From: Nitrospirota bacterium
GTDB taxonomy: Bacteria > Nitrospirota > Thermodesulfovibrionia > Thermodesulfovibrionales > JdFR-88
DNA length: 33,261 nt
Direction of reading: 5' to 3'
NCBI GenBank assembly: GCA_021789735.1
Contig: JAJYJB010000021.1
Span: 1 to 33,261 of the forward strand
Shown: positions 16,262-23,083 of the stretch, one piece after another
Position numbering within the stretch: position 1 is the stretch's first letter
Layout: every line of letters begins with the position of its first letter
Made by a program: the position numbers and the translations under genes
The notes under the pieces: generated by a model
Databases searched by the model: none
What the model was told of the DNA's origin: nothing
What the model saw: the letters and a program-made list of their open reading frames with translations, nothing else

Positions 16262-17194
16262 CTATTCGGCCGGAGGATTGAAAACGAGGCTTGCCGCCCC
16301 TACGATTCCGGCCTCGTCCCCAAGGGAGGCGGGTATGATGCTCACCTTCTGGGACAGGCTTTTGAAGGCCCTCTTGGAGGCCTCCTTTATCGCCTCGTCC
16401 ACATATATGTTCCAGGAGCCTATCAGCCCTCCGGCCAGAATGACAGCCTCCGGGCTGGCTATATTTATGATGTTCGCTATCCCCACCCCAAGGTATCTGC
16501 CGGCCTCCCTGAGCACTTCCCTTGAAAGGTTGTCACCCTCCTCAAAGGCGGCCTTGTAGACGTCCTCCGGGGTTATCCGGTATATCTTGCCCTCGCAGCA
16601 TTCCCGAAGCAGGCTCTCCGCGCCGCCCTCAAGCGCCTCTATTACGGCGGCGATTATGGCGCGGGCCGAGGAAAAAAGCTCCAGGCACCCGTTATTGCCG
16701 CAAAAACACTTCTTCCCGTCGGCCACTATGCTCATGTGGCCCACTTCGGCGGCCATCTTGAGGAGCTTCCCCCCATAAATTATGCCCCCTCCGATGCCGG
16801 TGCCCAGGGTCATCAGGACAAAGTTCTTGAAGTCCCTGCCCGCCCCGGCGCAGGCCTCGCCAAGGGCCGCGGCGTTCGCGTCGTTTTCCACGTAAAGGGG
16901 TACCGGGTAATGGAACTCATTGAAGGAGAACCCTGTAAGGGGCGGGATATTGGGGGACATGGCTATCCTGTTCTCCTCGCGGTCAAGCACGCCGGCGACC
17001 CCTATGCCTATGCCCTTCACGTCGGGCGATATGAGCTGGTCTATAGCATTTTTAAGGAGCCGGATGACATCTCCGCCGGCCAGTCCGGTGGAAGGCTCCT
17101 TGATCTTTTTTACAACCTCTCCCTCCTGCGAAACGAGGGCAACGCGGAGGTTGGTCCCCCCGAGGTCGACACCTATAGCATATGGCTTGGACAT
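16262..17194 (-). CDS. ROK-family sugar kinase, glucokinase-like
   Basis: Phosphorylates a hexose such as glucose or an acetylated amino sugar with ATP. The 310-residue protein begins with the phosphate-binding GVDLGGTNLRV, and the catalytic Asp is in ENDANAAALGE. LGTGIGGGI is the second phosphate loop. The ROK zinc site GHMSI...KKCFCGNNGCLELF is intact, and the adenosine motif VILAGGLIGS is near the end. The frame is open further upstream, but MSKPYAIGVDLGG at 17194 is the natural start. No DNA-binding domain is present, so it is a kinase rather than a repressor. The sugar is not certain. Confidence 0.9.
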   Translation of the reverse strand: MSKPYAIGVDLGGTNLRVALVSQEGEVVKKIKEPSTGLAGGDVIRLLKNAIDQLISPDVKGIGIGVAGVLDREENRIAMSPNIPPLTGFSFNEFHYPVPLYVENDANAAALGEACAGAGRDFKNFVLMTLGTGIGGGIIYGGKLLKMAAEVGHMSIVADGKKCFCGNNGCLELFSSARAIIAAVIEALEGGAESLLRECCEGKIYRITPEDVYKAAFEEGDNLSREVLREAGRYLGVGIANIINIASPEAVILAGGLIGSWNIYVDEAIKEASKRAFKSLSQKVSIIPASLGDEAGIVGAASLVFNPPAE

Positions 17195-17368
17195 TTTTTC
17201 CGCTTTTCTTTTTCTTTTCTTTTTTACGCTCAGATAAACAAAGAAGAAGATGAATGATTTTAACACAGGAGGCCTGCGGTGTAAAGCCGTGTAAAGGAAG
17301 GGGGCTGGCATGTTTTTTTGAATCCATGGACAAGGAGACGGGGTGAACATGGCCTGCTCATTCTCGCT

Positions 17369-17396
17369 GCGGGGCCCTGCCCCGCGCTCCTTTTTT
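17369..17396 (+). terminator. Terminator-like hairpin in the leader of the PD-(D/E)XK gene
   Basis: GCGGGGC (17369-17375) and GCCCCGC (17379-17385) form a perfect 7-bp stem with a CCT loop, followed after GCTCC by six Ts. It lies about 75 bp before the downstream ATG and inside a short open frame that has its own Shine-Dalgarno (AAGGAG at 17332-17337). An attenuator is possible. Confidence 0.5.
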
Positions 17397-17461
17397 CTGC
17401 AGATTTTTCATCAAGCTGTACCATTACCGGGGGAGCTTGCCTGTCCTGTGGTAACCTTTCT

Positions 17462-18355
17462 ATGTACATGGAACAGTTTTTTGACCGGGAAGAGCTGGAG
17501 CTTTTACGGGAAGAGGTAAAGCGCCTGAGGACCATAGTTTCCCTCTGCACGCCCTCCCTTGAGGCCCTCCTTAGAAGGAGGGGTTTTGAGATATACAAAA
17601 AGTCTACGTCCGATGACCTGCTCGTGCCCGCGGACCCGGCGGCATTGGACGGCTGGTATGAGGCCATGAAGCGCTACTCTTTCAGGCTTTTCCTCAGGGA
17701 CGTGATAAAGCGCCAGCAAGAGCCTTTTACGGTCGAGGGCATTACCCGCTACGCGACCGCGGGCGTCACCGGCGAATACACGAGGCACCTTCTTGAGGCA
17801 GGCGTGCTGGAGGAAGAGGATGGCCATTACCGCCTGATGAGAAAAAAGGGGAAGTCGCAGGGGGAAAAATGGATGGTGAAGAGTTTTGGCCCCACGCTTG
17901 AGTGGTTCACCGCACAGCTCCTTCTGCGGGAGTTCCAGGCCCAGGTGGAATGGGGGGTAAAACTCAAAAAGAAAGCCGGGGGCGCCGGTCACGGCGTGGG
18001 CGGCGATTATGACGTCGTTGCCAGGCTGGACGGCATGCTTTTATATATGGAGGTAAAATCATCTCCGCCCAAGCAGATATACCCAAATGAGATAAAGGCG
18101 TTCCTGGAAAGGGCAAAAGGGCTTTCCCCGGACATCTCCGTCTTTTTCATGGATACCGAACTCAGGATGAAGGACAAGATAGTGCCGATGTTCGAGGAGG
18201 CCCTGCCGGCCGCCGGACCCCGCCCGGAAAGATTTCACAAAGAGCTCTTCAGCATCGGGGCCGGCATGTACATCATAAACGCGAAGGGCTCGGTGGCCAT
18301 GAACATGGAACGGGTCCTGGCCCATTACTTCATCAGCCACCGCCCTCCGTCATGA
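17462..18355 (+). CDS. Unrecognised protein: coiled coil, winged helix and PD-(D/E)XK nuclease-like domain
   Basis: A 297-residue protein I cannot assign to a named family. The first 30 residues form an amphipathic helix (REELELLREEVKRLRTIV). Residues of about 85-125 look like a winged helix (EGITRYATAGVTGEYTRHLL followed by EAGVLEEEDGHYRLM). The C-terminal half shows a PD-(D/E)XK pattern: Glu147 in TLEWF, Asp184 in GGDYDVV and Glu197-x-Lys199 in YMEVKSS. The spacing fits the metal-dependent nuclease fold. The start is ATG 17462 or 17468; the Shine-Dalgarno is weak. No partner methyltransferase, toxin or helicase is adjacent, so a defence role is not implied. It could act in DNA or RNA repair or as a nucleic-acid-binding regulator. 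Confidence 0.75.
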   Translation: MYMEQFFDREELELLREEVKRLRTIVSLCTPSLEALLRRRGFEIYKKSTSDDLLVPADPAALDGWYEAMKRYSFRLFLRDVIKRQQEPFTVEGITRYATAGVTGEYTRHLLEAGVLEEEDGHYRLMRKKGKSQGEKWMVKSFGPTLEWFTAQLLLREFQAQVEWGVKLKKKAGGAGHGVGGDYDVVARLDGMLLYMEVKSSPPKQIYPNEIKAFLERAKGLSPDISVFFMDTELRMKDKIVPMFEEALPAAGPRPERFHKELFSIGAGMYIINAKGSVAMNMERVLAHYFISHRPPS

Positions 18356-18374
18356 AAAAAGCCGGAAACAGAAA

Positions 18375-18563
18375 CTAGACGAACCTTGCCTTTACCTTCC
18401 CGGCATAGCCGGAAATGTTTTCCTTGGCGTCGTCCAGGGCGGTAAGTATCTTCCGGCGGGTCTTTTCACCCGAGCGCGGAGCGAACAAAAGGGCCACCCC
18501 GGCCCCCAACAGTCCGCCAAGAGCAAATGAAATCAGCATGCCGCCAGCATTTTTCGTGTTCAT
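18375..18563 (-). CDS. YtxH-family small membrane protein
   Basis: A 62-residue protein with a glycine-rich membrane segment (GGMLISFALGGLLGAGVALLF), then the family's APRSGEKTRRKI motif and a charged helix. YtxH relatives are small stress-associated proteins without a defined biochemical role. The start at 18563 is fixed by a strong AAGGAGG 6 nt upstream; the longer frame to 18683 has no such signal. It ends 20 bp from the converging PD-(D/E)XK gene. Confidence 0.85.
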   Translation of the reverse strand: MNTKNAGGMLISFALGGLLGAGVALLFAPRSGEKTRRKILTALDDAKENISGYAGKVKARFV

Positions 18564-18685
18564 GTGACCTCCTTTTTTGGGCCTTTCCTTCAACTGCTTT
18601 TTGAGATTTTTGTTTTTTTGTCTTTGTTTGTCTTTTTCCCGGCCGTGTGCTTTCCCGTCCGGCAAGGATTTTTTATTTGGCAAAC

Positions 18686-19315
18686 CTACCTTTCAGGAGA
18701 AAGGTCATGGAGCGCGTCTTCCGGGGAGCTGATCTCGCCTGCCCTTATACGTTTAATTATATCAGAGGAACCAAGCCTCTTGAAGAGCCGTTTCCTTTTG
18801 GCCGGAGGAAGGTCTTTCAGGGCCTTTTGTCTGAGCCTGGAGAGCCCCCTCAGGTAACCCGAAAAACCGGCCCCGTAACTCCGCTGGAGCTCGATCCTTA
18901 TGGACCTGCTCATCGCCGGGCTTGCCCCGGATGTGCTCACTGCTATCATGAGCGGCCCCCTTTGCACGGACGCAGGCACAATGAGGCTTGACGGGGCAGC
19001 CCCGGAAGCCACGTTCACCGGGATGCCAAGACCATGCGCCATGGACGCGATCCTTTCGTTTTCCTCATGCCGATCCGTGGCGCAAAAAACCAGGCTGGCC
19101 CCTTTAAGCTCGCGCCTGCCGCACCTCTTAGGAGAATGACTGATCATACCCTTTCCCTTAAGCCTGGCAAGCACAGGGGTAAGCGTCGGGCTGTAGACTG
19201 ACACCAGCGCCCCCGTCTTGAGCAGCGGGCCTATCTTTCTCTGTGCGACCCGGCCGCCTCCAACGACAACGCATTTTTTCCCCTTGAGATCAAGGAAAGC
19301 GGGATAGAGGGACAT
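18686..19315 (-). CDS. Precorrin-2 dehydrogenase / sirohydrochlorin ferrochelatase-like protein
   Basis: A 209-residue protein of the CysG N-terminal/Met8p family, which makes sirohydrochlorin from precorrin-2 with NAD and may insert iron for siroheme. The Rossmann motif is VVVGGGRVAQRKIGPLL. LVFCATDRHEEN and STSGASPAMSRSIR are family signatures. The usual Asp after the NV strand (NVxD in relatives) is replaced: the stretch here reads NVASGAAPSSLIVPA. No uroporphyrinogen methyltransferase domain is attached, so this is the single-function form. Its usual hemA neighbour is absent. Confidence 0.88.
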   Translation of the reverse strand: MSLYPAFLDLKGKKCVVVGGGRVAQRKIGPLLKTGALVSVYSPTLTPVLARLKGKGMISHSPKRCGRRELKGASLVFCATDRHEENERIASMAHGLGIPVNVASGAAPSSLIVPASVQRGPLMIAVSTSGASPAMSRSIRIELQRSYGAGFSGYLRGLSRLRQKALKDLPPAKRKRLFKRLGSSDIIKRIRAGEISSPEDALHDLSPER

Positions 19316-19375
19316 TTTATTTTTTCCTGTTTTCGGGCCGGAGGACTTTTTTAGCGGGGCCGCTTATTTGCCGTT

Positions 19376-20137
19376 TTATTTCCCGTTCAGTGCGAGTTTT
19401 TTCTTTTTTGCCTTGGCCGCGTAAGCGCTGTCTGGCCAGCTCTTTTCAAGCTGGCCTGCGTAAAGGGCCGCCTTGTTGACGTGGCCAAGCGCACGGCAGG
19501 AGGAAGAAGCAAGATAAAGCACCTGCGGCATCCTCACGAAATCGGGATAATCCTGTATGATGCCCTCGAACCGGCCGAGCGCCCCACGGTAAGCCTTTTT
19601 CCTGTAATAGAATTTCCCTACCATGAACTCGTAACTCGCAATTATGTACCTGCACCTGCTTATGTGCATCGCTATCGAGTCCTTGTACGGGTTTCTGGGG
19701 TAGAGCATCCTCAGTTTCCGGAATTCCTCCAGGGCCTTCTTCGCCGCCCCGTAACCCCTGTCATATCCCTTTACCTGGCTGAAATAGATCATTGCTATCC
19801 GGTACTGGGCATATGGCGCATACATGTTGTCCGGATAGGTGTCCAGGAACTTCCTGTACGCCTCTATCGCCGAATCGGGCTCGTCCATCCTTTCGTAGCA
19901 GTTGCCGACCCTCAGGGCCGCGAGGGGAGCTATCCGGCCCAGGGCATCCCTGACCTTCAATATCCTGAAAAGCCTCATGGCCTCGGTATAGTTTTTCTTA
20001 TTGAAAAGCGCGTTGGCCTTGGCAAAAGACCCCTCGGCGCTGAACGGCTGTGGCTTTACCGCCTGTTTTTTTGCGCACGCGGACAACACCAGCAGGGCCA
20101 TGAAAAAAGGGAAGGCGTAAGACAGAATTTTCCTCAT
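19376..20137 (-). CDS. bamD: Outer-membrane assembly lipoprotein BamD (YfiO family)
   Basis: TPR-containing lipoprotein of the BAM complex, which folds beta-barrels into the outer membrane. The start MRKILSYAFPFFMALLVLSACAKK has a lipobox LSAC, so Cys21 should be lipidated. TPR-like repeats follow (FAKANALFNKKNYTEAMRLF, DEPDSAIEAYRKFLDTYPDN), with the family-typical YRIAMIYFSQ and KDSIAMHISRCR. The ATG at 20137 is preferred to 20197 because it gives a normal lipoprotein signal. It lacks a Shine-Dalgarno, and the predicted promoter places the transcript start at the ATG itself. It is divergent from pilM. Confidence 0.87.
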   Translation of the reverse strand: MRKILSYAFPFFMALLVLSACAKKQAVKPQPFSAEGSFAKANALFNKKNYTEAMRLFRILKVRDALGRIAPLAALRVGNCYERMDEPDSAIEAYRKFLDTYPDNMYAPYAQYRIAMIYFSQVKGYDRGYGAAKKALEEFRKLRMLYPRNPYKDSIAMHISRCRYIIASYEFMVGKFYYRKKAYRGALGRFEGIIQDYPDFVRMPQVLYLASSSCRALGHVNKAALYAGQLEKSWPDSAYAAKAKKKKLALNGK

Positions 20138-20143
20138 GCGTCT

Positions 20144-20173
20144 ATTAAAGCCCACAAAAAAGCAAAGAGTCAA
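20144..20173 (-). promoter_or_regulatory. Sigma-70 promoter of bamD
   Basis: On the minus strand, -35 TTGACT (20173-20168), an 18-bp spacer and -10 TTTAAT (20149-20144) predict a start at about 20137, which is the first base of the bamD ATG. This implies a leaderless mRNA. Confidence 0.55.
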
Positions 20174-20189
20174 GCGCGGGGGCGCAAAA

Positions 20190-20205
20190 TGTGACAAAAA
20201 TCACT
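20190..20205. promoter_or_regulatory. CRP/HcpR-like site between bamD and pilM
   Basis: TGTGACAAAAATCACT matches TGTGA-N6-TCACA at nine of the ten defined positions. Its centre (20197.5) is about 60 bp upstream of the predicted bamD start, a class I activator position. It lies 122 bp before the pilM start, so it could serve either gene. Confidence 0.5.
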
Positions 20206-20319
20206 TAAAAATAGGGCCTTTCATCTGATTCTAAAACTAAAATGTTAATTCATCCGTTTGAAGCCCTCAAAAAATATTGCAATTGTTGACTTTTAATTTT
20301 TTTTCTGCAAATATATCTC

Positions 20320-21372
20320 ATGTTTTTAGGGGGCAAAGCATCTTTCGGGCTCGACATCGGCTCCAGCTATATCAAGGCTGTCCAGCTGAAAGAGAAGCGT
20401 GGCGGATACGAGCTTGAGCTTTTCGACATGGTGCACCTTCCGCCGGAGCTCATCGTGGACGGCTCCATCATAGACTCCATGCGGCTGGCCGAAGCGCTGA
20501 GGCAGCTCGTCAAGAAAGCCAAAATAAAGACAAAGAACGTGGCGATAGGCATTGCTGGCCATGCCTCCGTGATTATAAGGCGCATATCCCTGCCGGAGAT
20601 GACCGAAGAGGAGCTTGAGGAGTCCATCAAGTTCGAAGCCGAGCAGTACGTTCCCTTTGACATCGAGGATGTCAGCGTGGATTTCCAGATACTTGGCCCC
20701 AAAGAGGAGCCCGGACAGATGGATGTCATGCTTGTGGCCGTAAAAAAGGACATCATCAACGAATATGTCAACGTGGTGAAGGAAGCGGGGCTGGTCCCGG
20801 TAGCGGCCGACATAAACGCTTTTGCCCTGAGCAACATGTATGAGATGAACTACGAGATAGAGGCAGGCAGGAACATAGCACTGGTGAACCTGGGCGCGCG
20901 CACGATCAACCTGAACGTCGTGAAGAACGGGGTGCCCGTTTTTACAAGGGACAGCTCCGCCGGCGCAAATACAGTTACGGAGGCCCTGCAAAAGGAATTT
21001 CACCTCACTCATGAGAACGCGGAGAAGCTGCAGCGCGGCGAGGAGGTGGAGGGGGCCAGCCCGGAGGGCGCCTTGGACGTGATGCTTGCCGCATACGAGG
21101 AGATACTGGCTGAGATAGCGCGCTCGTTCGAATACTTCCAGACGACCACGCTCCATGAGGAGATCAGCAAGGTGATACTGTCTGGAGGGGGGGCGCTGCT
21201 TAAGGATTTCCCGAAGGCGCTGGCCAGAAAGACCGGGATCGAAGTGGGCCTGGCGGAGCCCTTCAGGACCGTTTCCATACCCAAACGTTTTGACAGGACA
21301 TTACTGGAAGAGACCGGCCCCATAGCCGCAGTGGCGGTGGGCCTTGCCATGAGAAGGCCGGACGACAGATGA
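20320..21372 (+). CDS. pilM: Type IV pilus assembly protein PilM
   Basis: Cytoplasmic actin-like ATP-binding protein that docks on the PilN N-terminus at the pilus base. The 350-residue protein starts with the phosphate-binding FGLDIGSSYIKAVQL. The family segment EQYVPFDIEDVSVDFQI follows, as do the second nucleotide motifs VNLGARTINLNVV and VILSGGGALLKDF. It is the first gene of pilMNOPQ and overlaps pilN by ATGA. No Shine-Dalgarno precedes the ATG. A TTGACT box at 20286-20291 may be part of its promoter, but no well-spaced -10 is clear. Confidence 0.95.
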   Translation: MFLGGKASFGLDIGSSYIKAVQLKEKRGGYELELFDMVHLPPELIVDGSIIDSMRLAEALRQLVKKAKIKTKNVAIGIAGHASVIIRRISLPEMTEEELEESIKFEAEQYVPFDIEDVSVDFQILGPKEEPGQMDVMLVAVKKDIINEYVNVVKEAGLVPVAADINAFALSNMYEMNYEIEAGRNIALVNLGARTINLNVVKNGVPVFTRDSSAGANTVTEALQKEFHLTHENAEKLQRGEEVEGASPEGALDVMLAAYEEILAEIARSFEYFQTTTLHEEISKVILSGGGALLKDFPKALARKTGIEVGLAEPFRTVSIPKRFDRTLLEETGPIAAVAVGLAMRRPDDR

Positions 21373-21974
21373 TAAAAATAAACCTCCTGCAGCACAAGAG
21401 GCGCAGAAAGGCCAGGAAAGTACCGTCCTTCATCACGGCGGGCATCGGCCTGCTCCTTCTGGCGGTGCTCGTGACCTTCTATTTCGATTACTCAATGAAG
21501 GGCAAACTCTCCTCCCTGAAGCAGCAGAAAGCCGGCAACGAATCACAGATCGCATTGCTGCAGTCAAGGATCGCGGAAGTCCATAAGTTTGAAAATTTAA
21601 ATGAAAAGTTCAACCAAAGAAAACAGATAATCGAGCAGCTCAGGCAAAACCAGGCCCTTCCGGTGAAGATCCTGGACGAAATAAGCACACGCCTGACGGA
21701 CGGGGTATGGCTGAGCTCCCTCGGCATTTCTCCCGCCCCGGCCCCCCCGGCAAAAAGGGGACCGGGCCAGAAGCAGGCCGCCGCAAGCGTCGCGGACAAC
21801 ATCCAGATGAGCGGCTTCGGTTATACGAACGATGACATCGTGCAGTTCATCCAGAGCCTTAAGGGTTCCGCTCTTTTTACCGATGTATATCTTGTGGGCA
21901 CATCGAAGAGCTCCATCAGCGGCGTGAGCGTCTACAGCTTCAGCCTGACCATGAAGGTAAAGGCAAATGGCTAA
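21369..21974 (+). CDS. pilN: Type IV pilus assembly protein PilN
   Basis: Bitopic inner-membrane protein whose short cytoplasmic N-terminus binds PilM and whose periplasmic part pairs with PilO. The start MIKINLLQHKRRRKARK carries the INLL motif typical of PilN. A membrane helix lies at about residues 20-42. A periplasmic coiled coil follows, and then a ferredoxin-like domain with the segment IQMSGFGYTNDDIVQFIQSL. A Pro/Ala-rich insert sits before it. It overlaps pilM by 4 bp and pilO by 8 bp. Confidence 0.92.
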   Translation: MIKINLLQHKRRRKARKVPSFITAGIGLLLLAVLVTFYFDYSMKGKLSSLKQQKAGNESQIALLQSRIAEVHKFENLNEKFNQRKQIIEQLRQNQALPVKILDEISTRLTDGVWLSSLGISPAPAPPAKRGPGQKQAAASVADNIQMSGFGYTNDDIVQFIQSLKGSALFTDVYLVGTSKSSISGVSVYSFSLTMKVKANG

Positions 21975-22551
21975 GATAAAGCTTGAGGCCCTGGGGAAGC
22001 CCGCGCGCATCGCCATCGCCGTTGCGCCGGCGGTGATATATTCGGTGATATTCACGCTGCTTCTGCTTGTCCCCAAGAACAAGGAGATAAAAAAACAGAT
22101 GTCCGCCATATCCGCCCAGGAAAGCGAGATAGCCGGAGCCCAGGGGATGGCCTCCAGGCTGGACATCCTCAAGGCGCAAAACGCGAAGCTGATAGGCAGG
22201 CTCCAGGCCCTGAGCGAACAGCTCCCGGAGGAAAGAGAGGTATCGCAGTTGCTTGCCCAGGTCTCGGACGCGGCCACGGCGGCGGGGCTGCAGATAATAA
22301 CCTGGAGACCGGGTGTTAGGACGCTGCACCCAAGCAAGATAGTGTACCAGGTGCCCGTGAGCGTTACCATGACCGGCAGCTACCACCGGCTGGGCAGGTT
22401 CTTCAGCGCCCTCACCAGGCTTAATCGCATCGTGAACATAGAGAACATCACGTTGGGCGGGCCTAGGCCAAGCGGAAACGAGGCCATCCTGAACATAAGC
22501 TTTACGGCCCTTACCTTTACCGCCGCCCAGCCCGGAGGACTGTCCAAATAA
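21967..22551 (+). CDS. pilO: Type IV pilus assembly protein PilO
   Basis: Inner-membrane partner of PilN in the alignment subcomplex. The 194-residue protein has one membrane helix near residues 12-35 (IAVAPAVIYSVIFTLLLLVP). A long periplasmic coiled coil and a C-terminal ferredoxin-like domain (VPVSVTMTGSYHRLGRFFSA, IVNIENITL) follow. The stop of pilO and the start of pilP share a base (TAATG). Confidence 0.92.
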   Translation: MAKIKLEALGKPARIAIAVAPAVIYSVIFTLLLLVPKNKEIKKQMSAISAQESEIAGAQGMASRLDILKAQNAKLIGRLQALSEQLPEEREVSQLLAQVSDAATAAGLQIITWRPGVRTLHPSKIVYQVPVSVTMTGSYHRLGRFFSALTRLNRIVNIENITLGGPRPSGNEAILNISFTALTFTAAQPGGLSK

Positions 22552-23081
22552 TGGAAAGGCGGACGGCAAAAACAAAAAGTAAAAAAGCCCTTCTCGTCCT
22601 GCCGCTTATAGCGGTGTCTCTTGCCTTTTTCCGCCCGGCGTATCCGGCGGACAAGACCGCGCCCCCTCCTCAGCAGACAACCCAAAACAGCAAAAACCCC
22701 CAGGCGCAGAACCCGGAAGACGAGGCGTATACATACCGGTCGGGCGGCAGGAGGGACCCCTTTTTGTCCCTCGTGTACGTCGCCCAGCAGGCCCAGAAGA
22801 AAAAGAGCGTCGCCGGCCAGCCGCCACTTGAGCAGTACGCGGTTTCGGACTTTATCCTGGAGGCCATCGTCACCAGGAGCGGGGCGCCTTCCTACGCGCT
22901 GGTAAGACTGCCCAACGGGAAGGACTATATCCTGAACAGGGGCGAAAAAGTGGGCCTCAACGGAGGGGAAGTGACAAAGATCGGTTCCGATTACGTAGCG
23001 GTGCGCGAGGTAACGACTGATTTCATGGGCAGGCGCACAGCCCATACAATAATTTTGAAGCTGCGCAAGCAGGAGGAATAA
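22551..23081 (+). CDS. pilP: Type IV pilus assembly protein PilP
   Basis: Periplasmic connector that links PilN/PilO to the PilQ secretin. The 176-residue protein has a signal-like N-terminus (KKALLVLPLIAVSLAFF) and a Pro/Gln-rich linker. The folded domain has the family patterns YRSGGRRDPFLSL, DFILEAIVTRSGAPSYALV and LNRGEKVGLNGGEVTKI. No lipobox cysteine follows the hydrophobic segment, unlike the usual PilP lipoprotein, so it may be released by signal peptidase I or stay as a membrane-anchored form. Position and domain make the call secure. Confidence 0.92.
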   Translation: MERRTAKTKSKKALLVLPLIAVSLAFFRPAYPADKTAPPPQQTTQNSKNPQAQNPEDEAYTYRSGGRRDPFLSLVYVAQQAQKKKSVAGQPPLEQYAVSDFILEAIVTRSGAPSYALVRLPNGKDYILNRGEKVGLNGGEVTKIGSDYVAVREVTTDFMGRRTAHTIILKLRKQEE

Positions 23082-23083
23082 AG

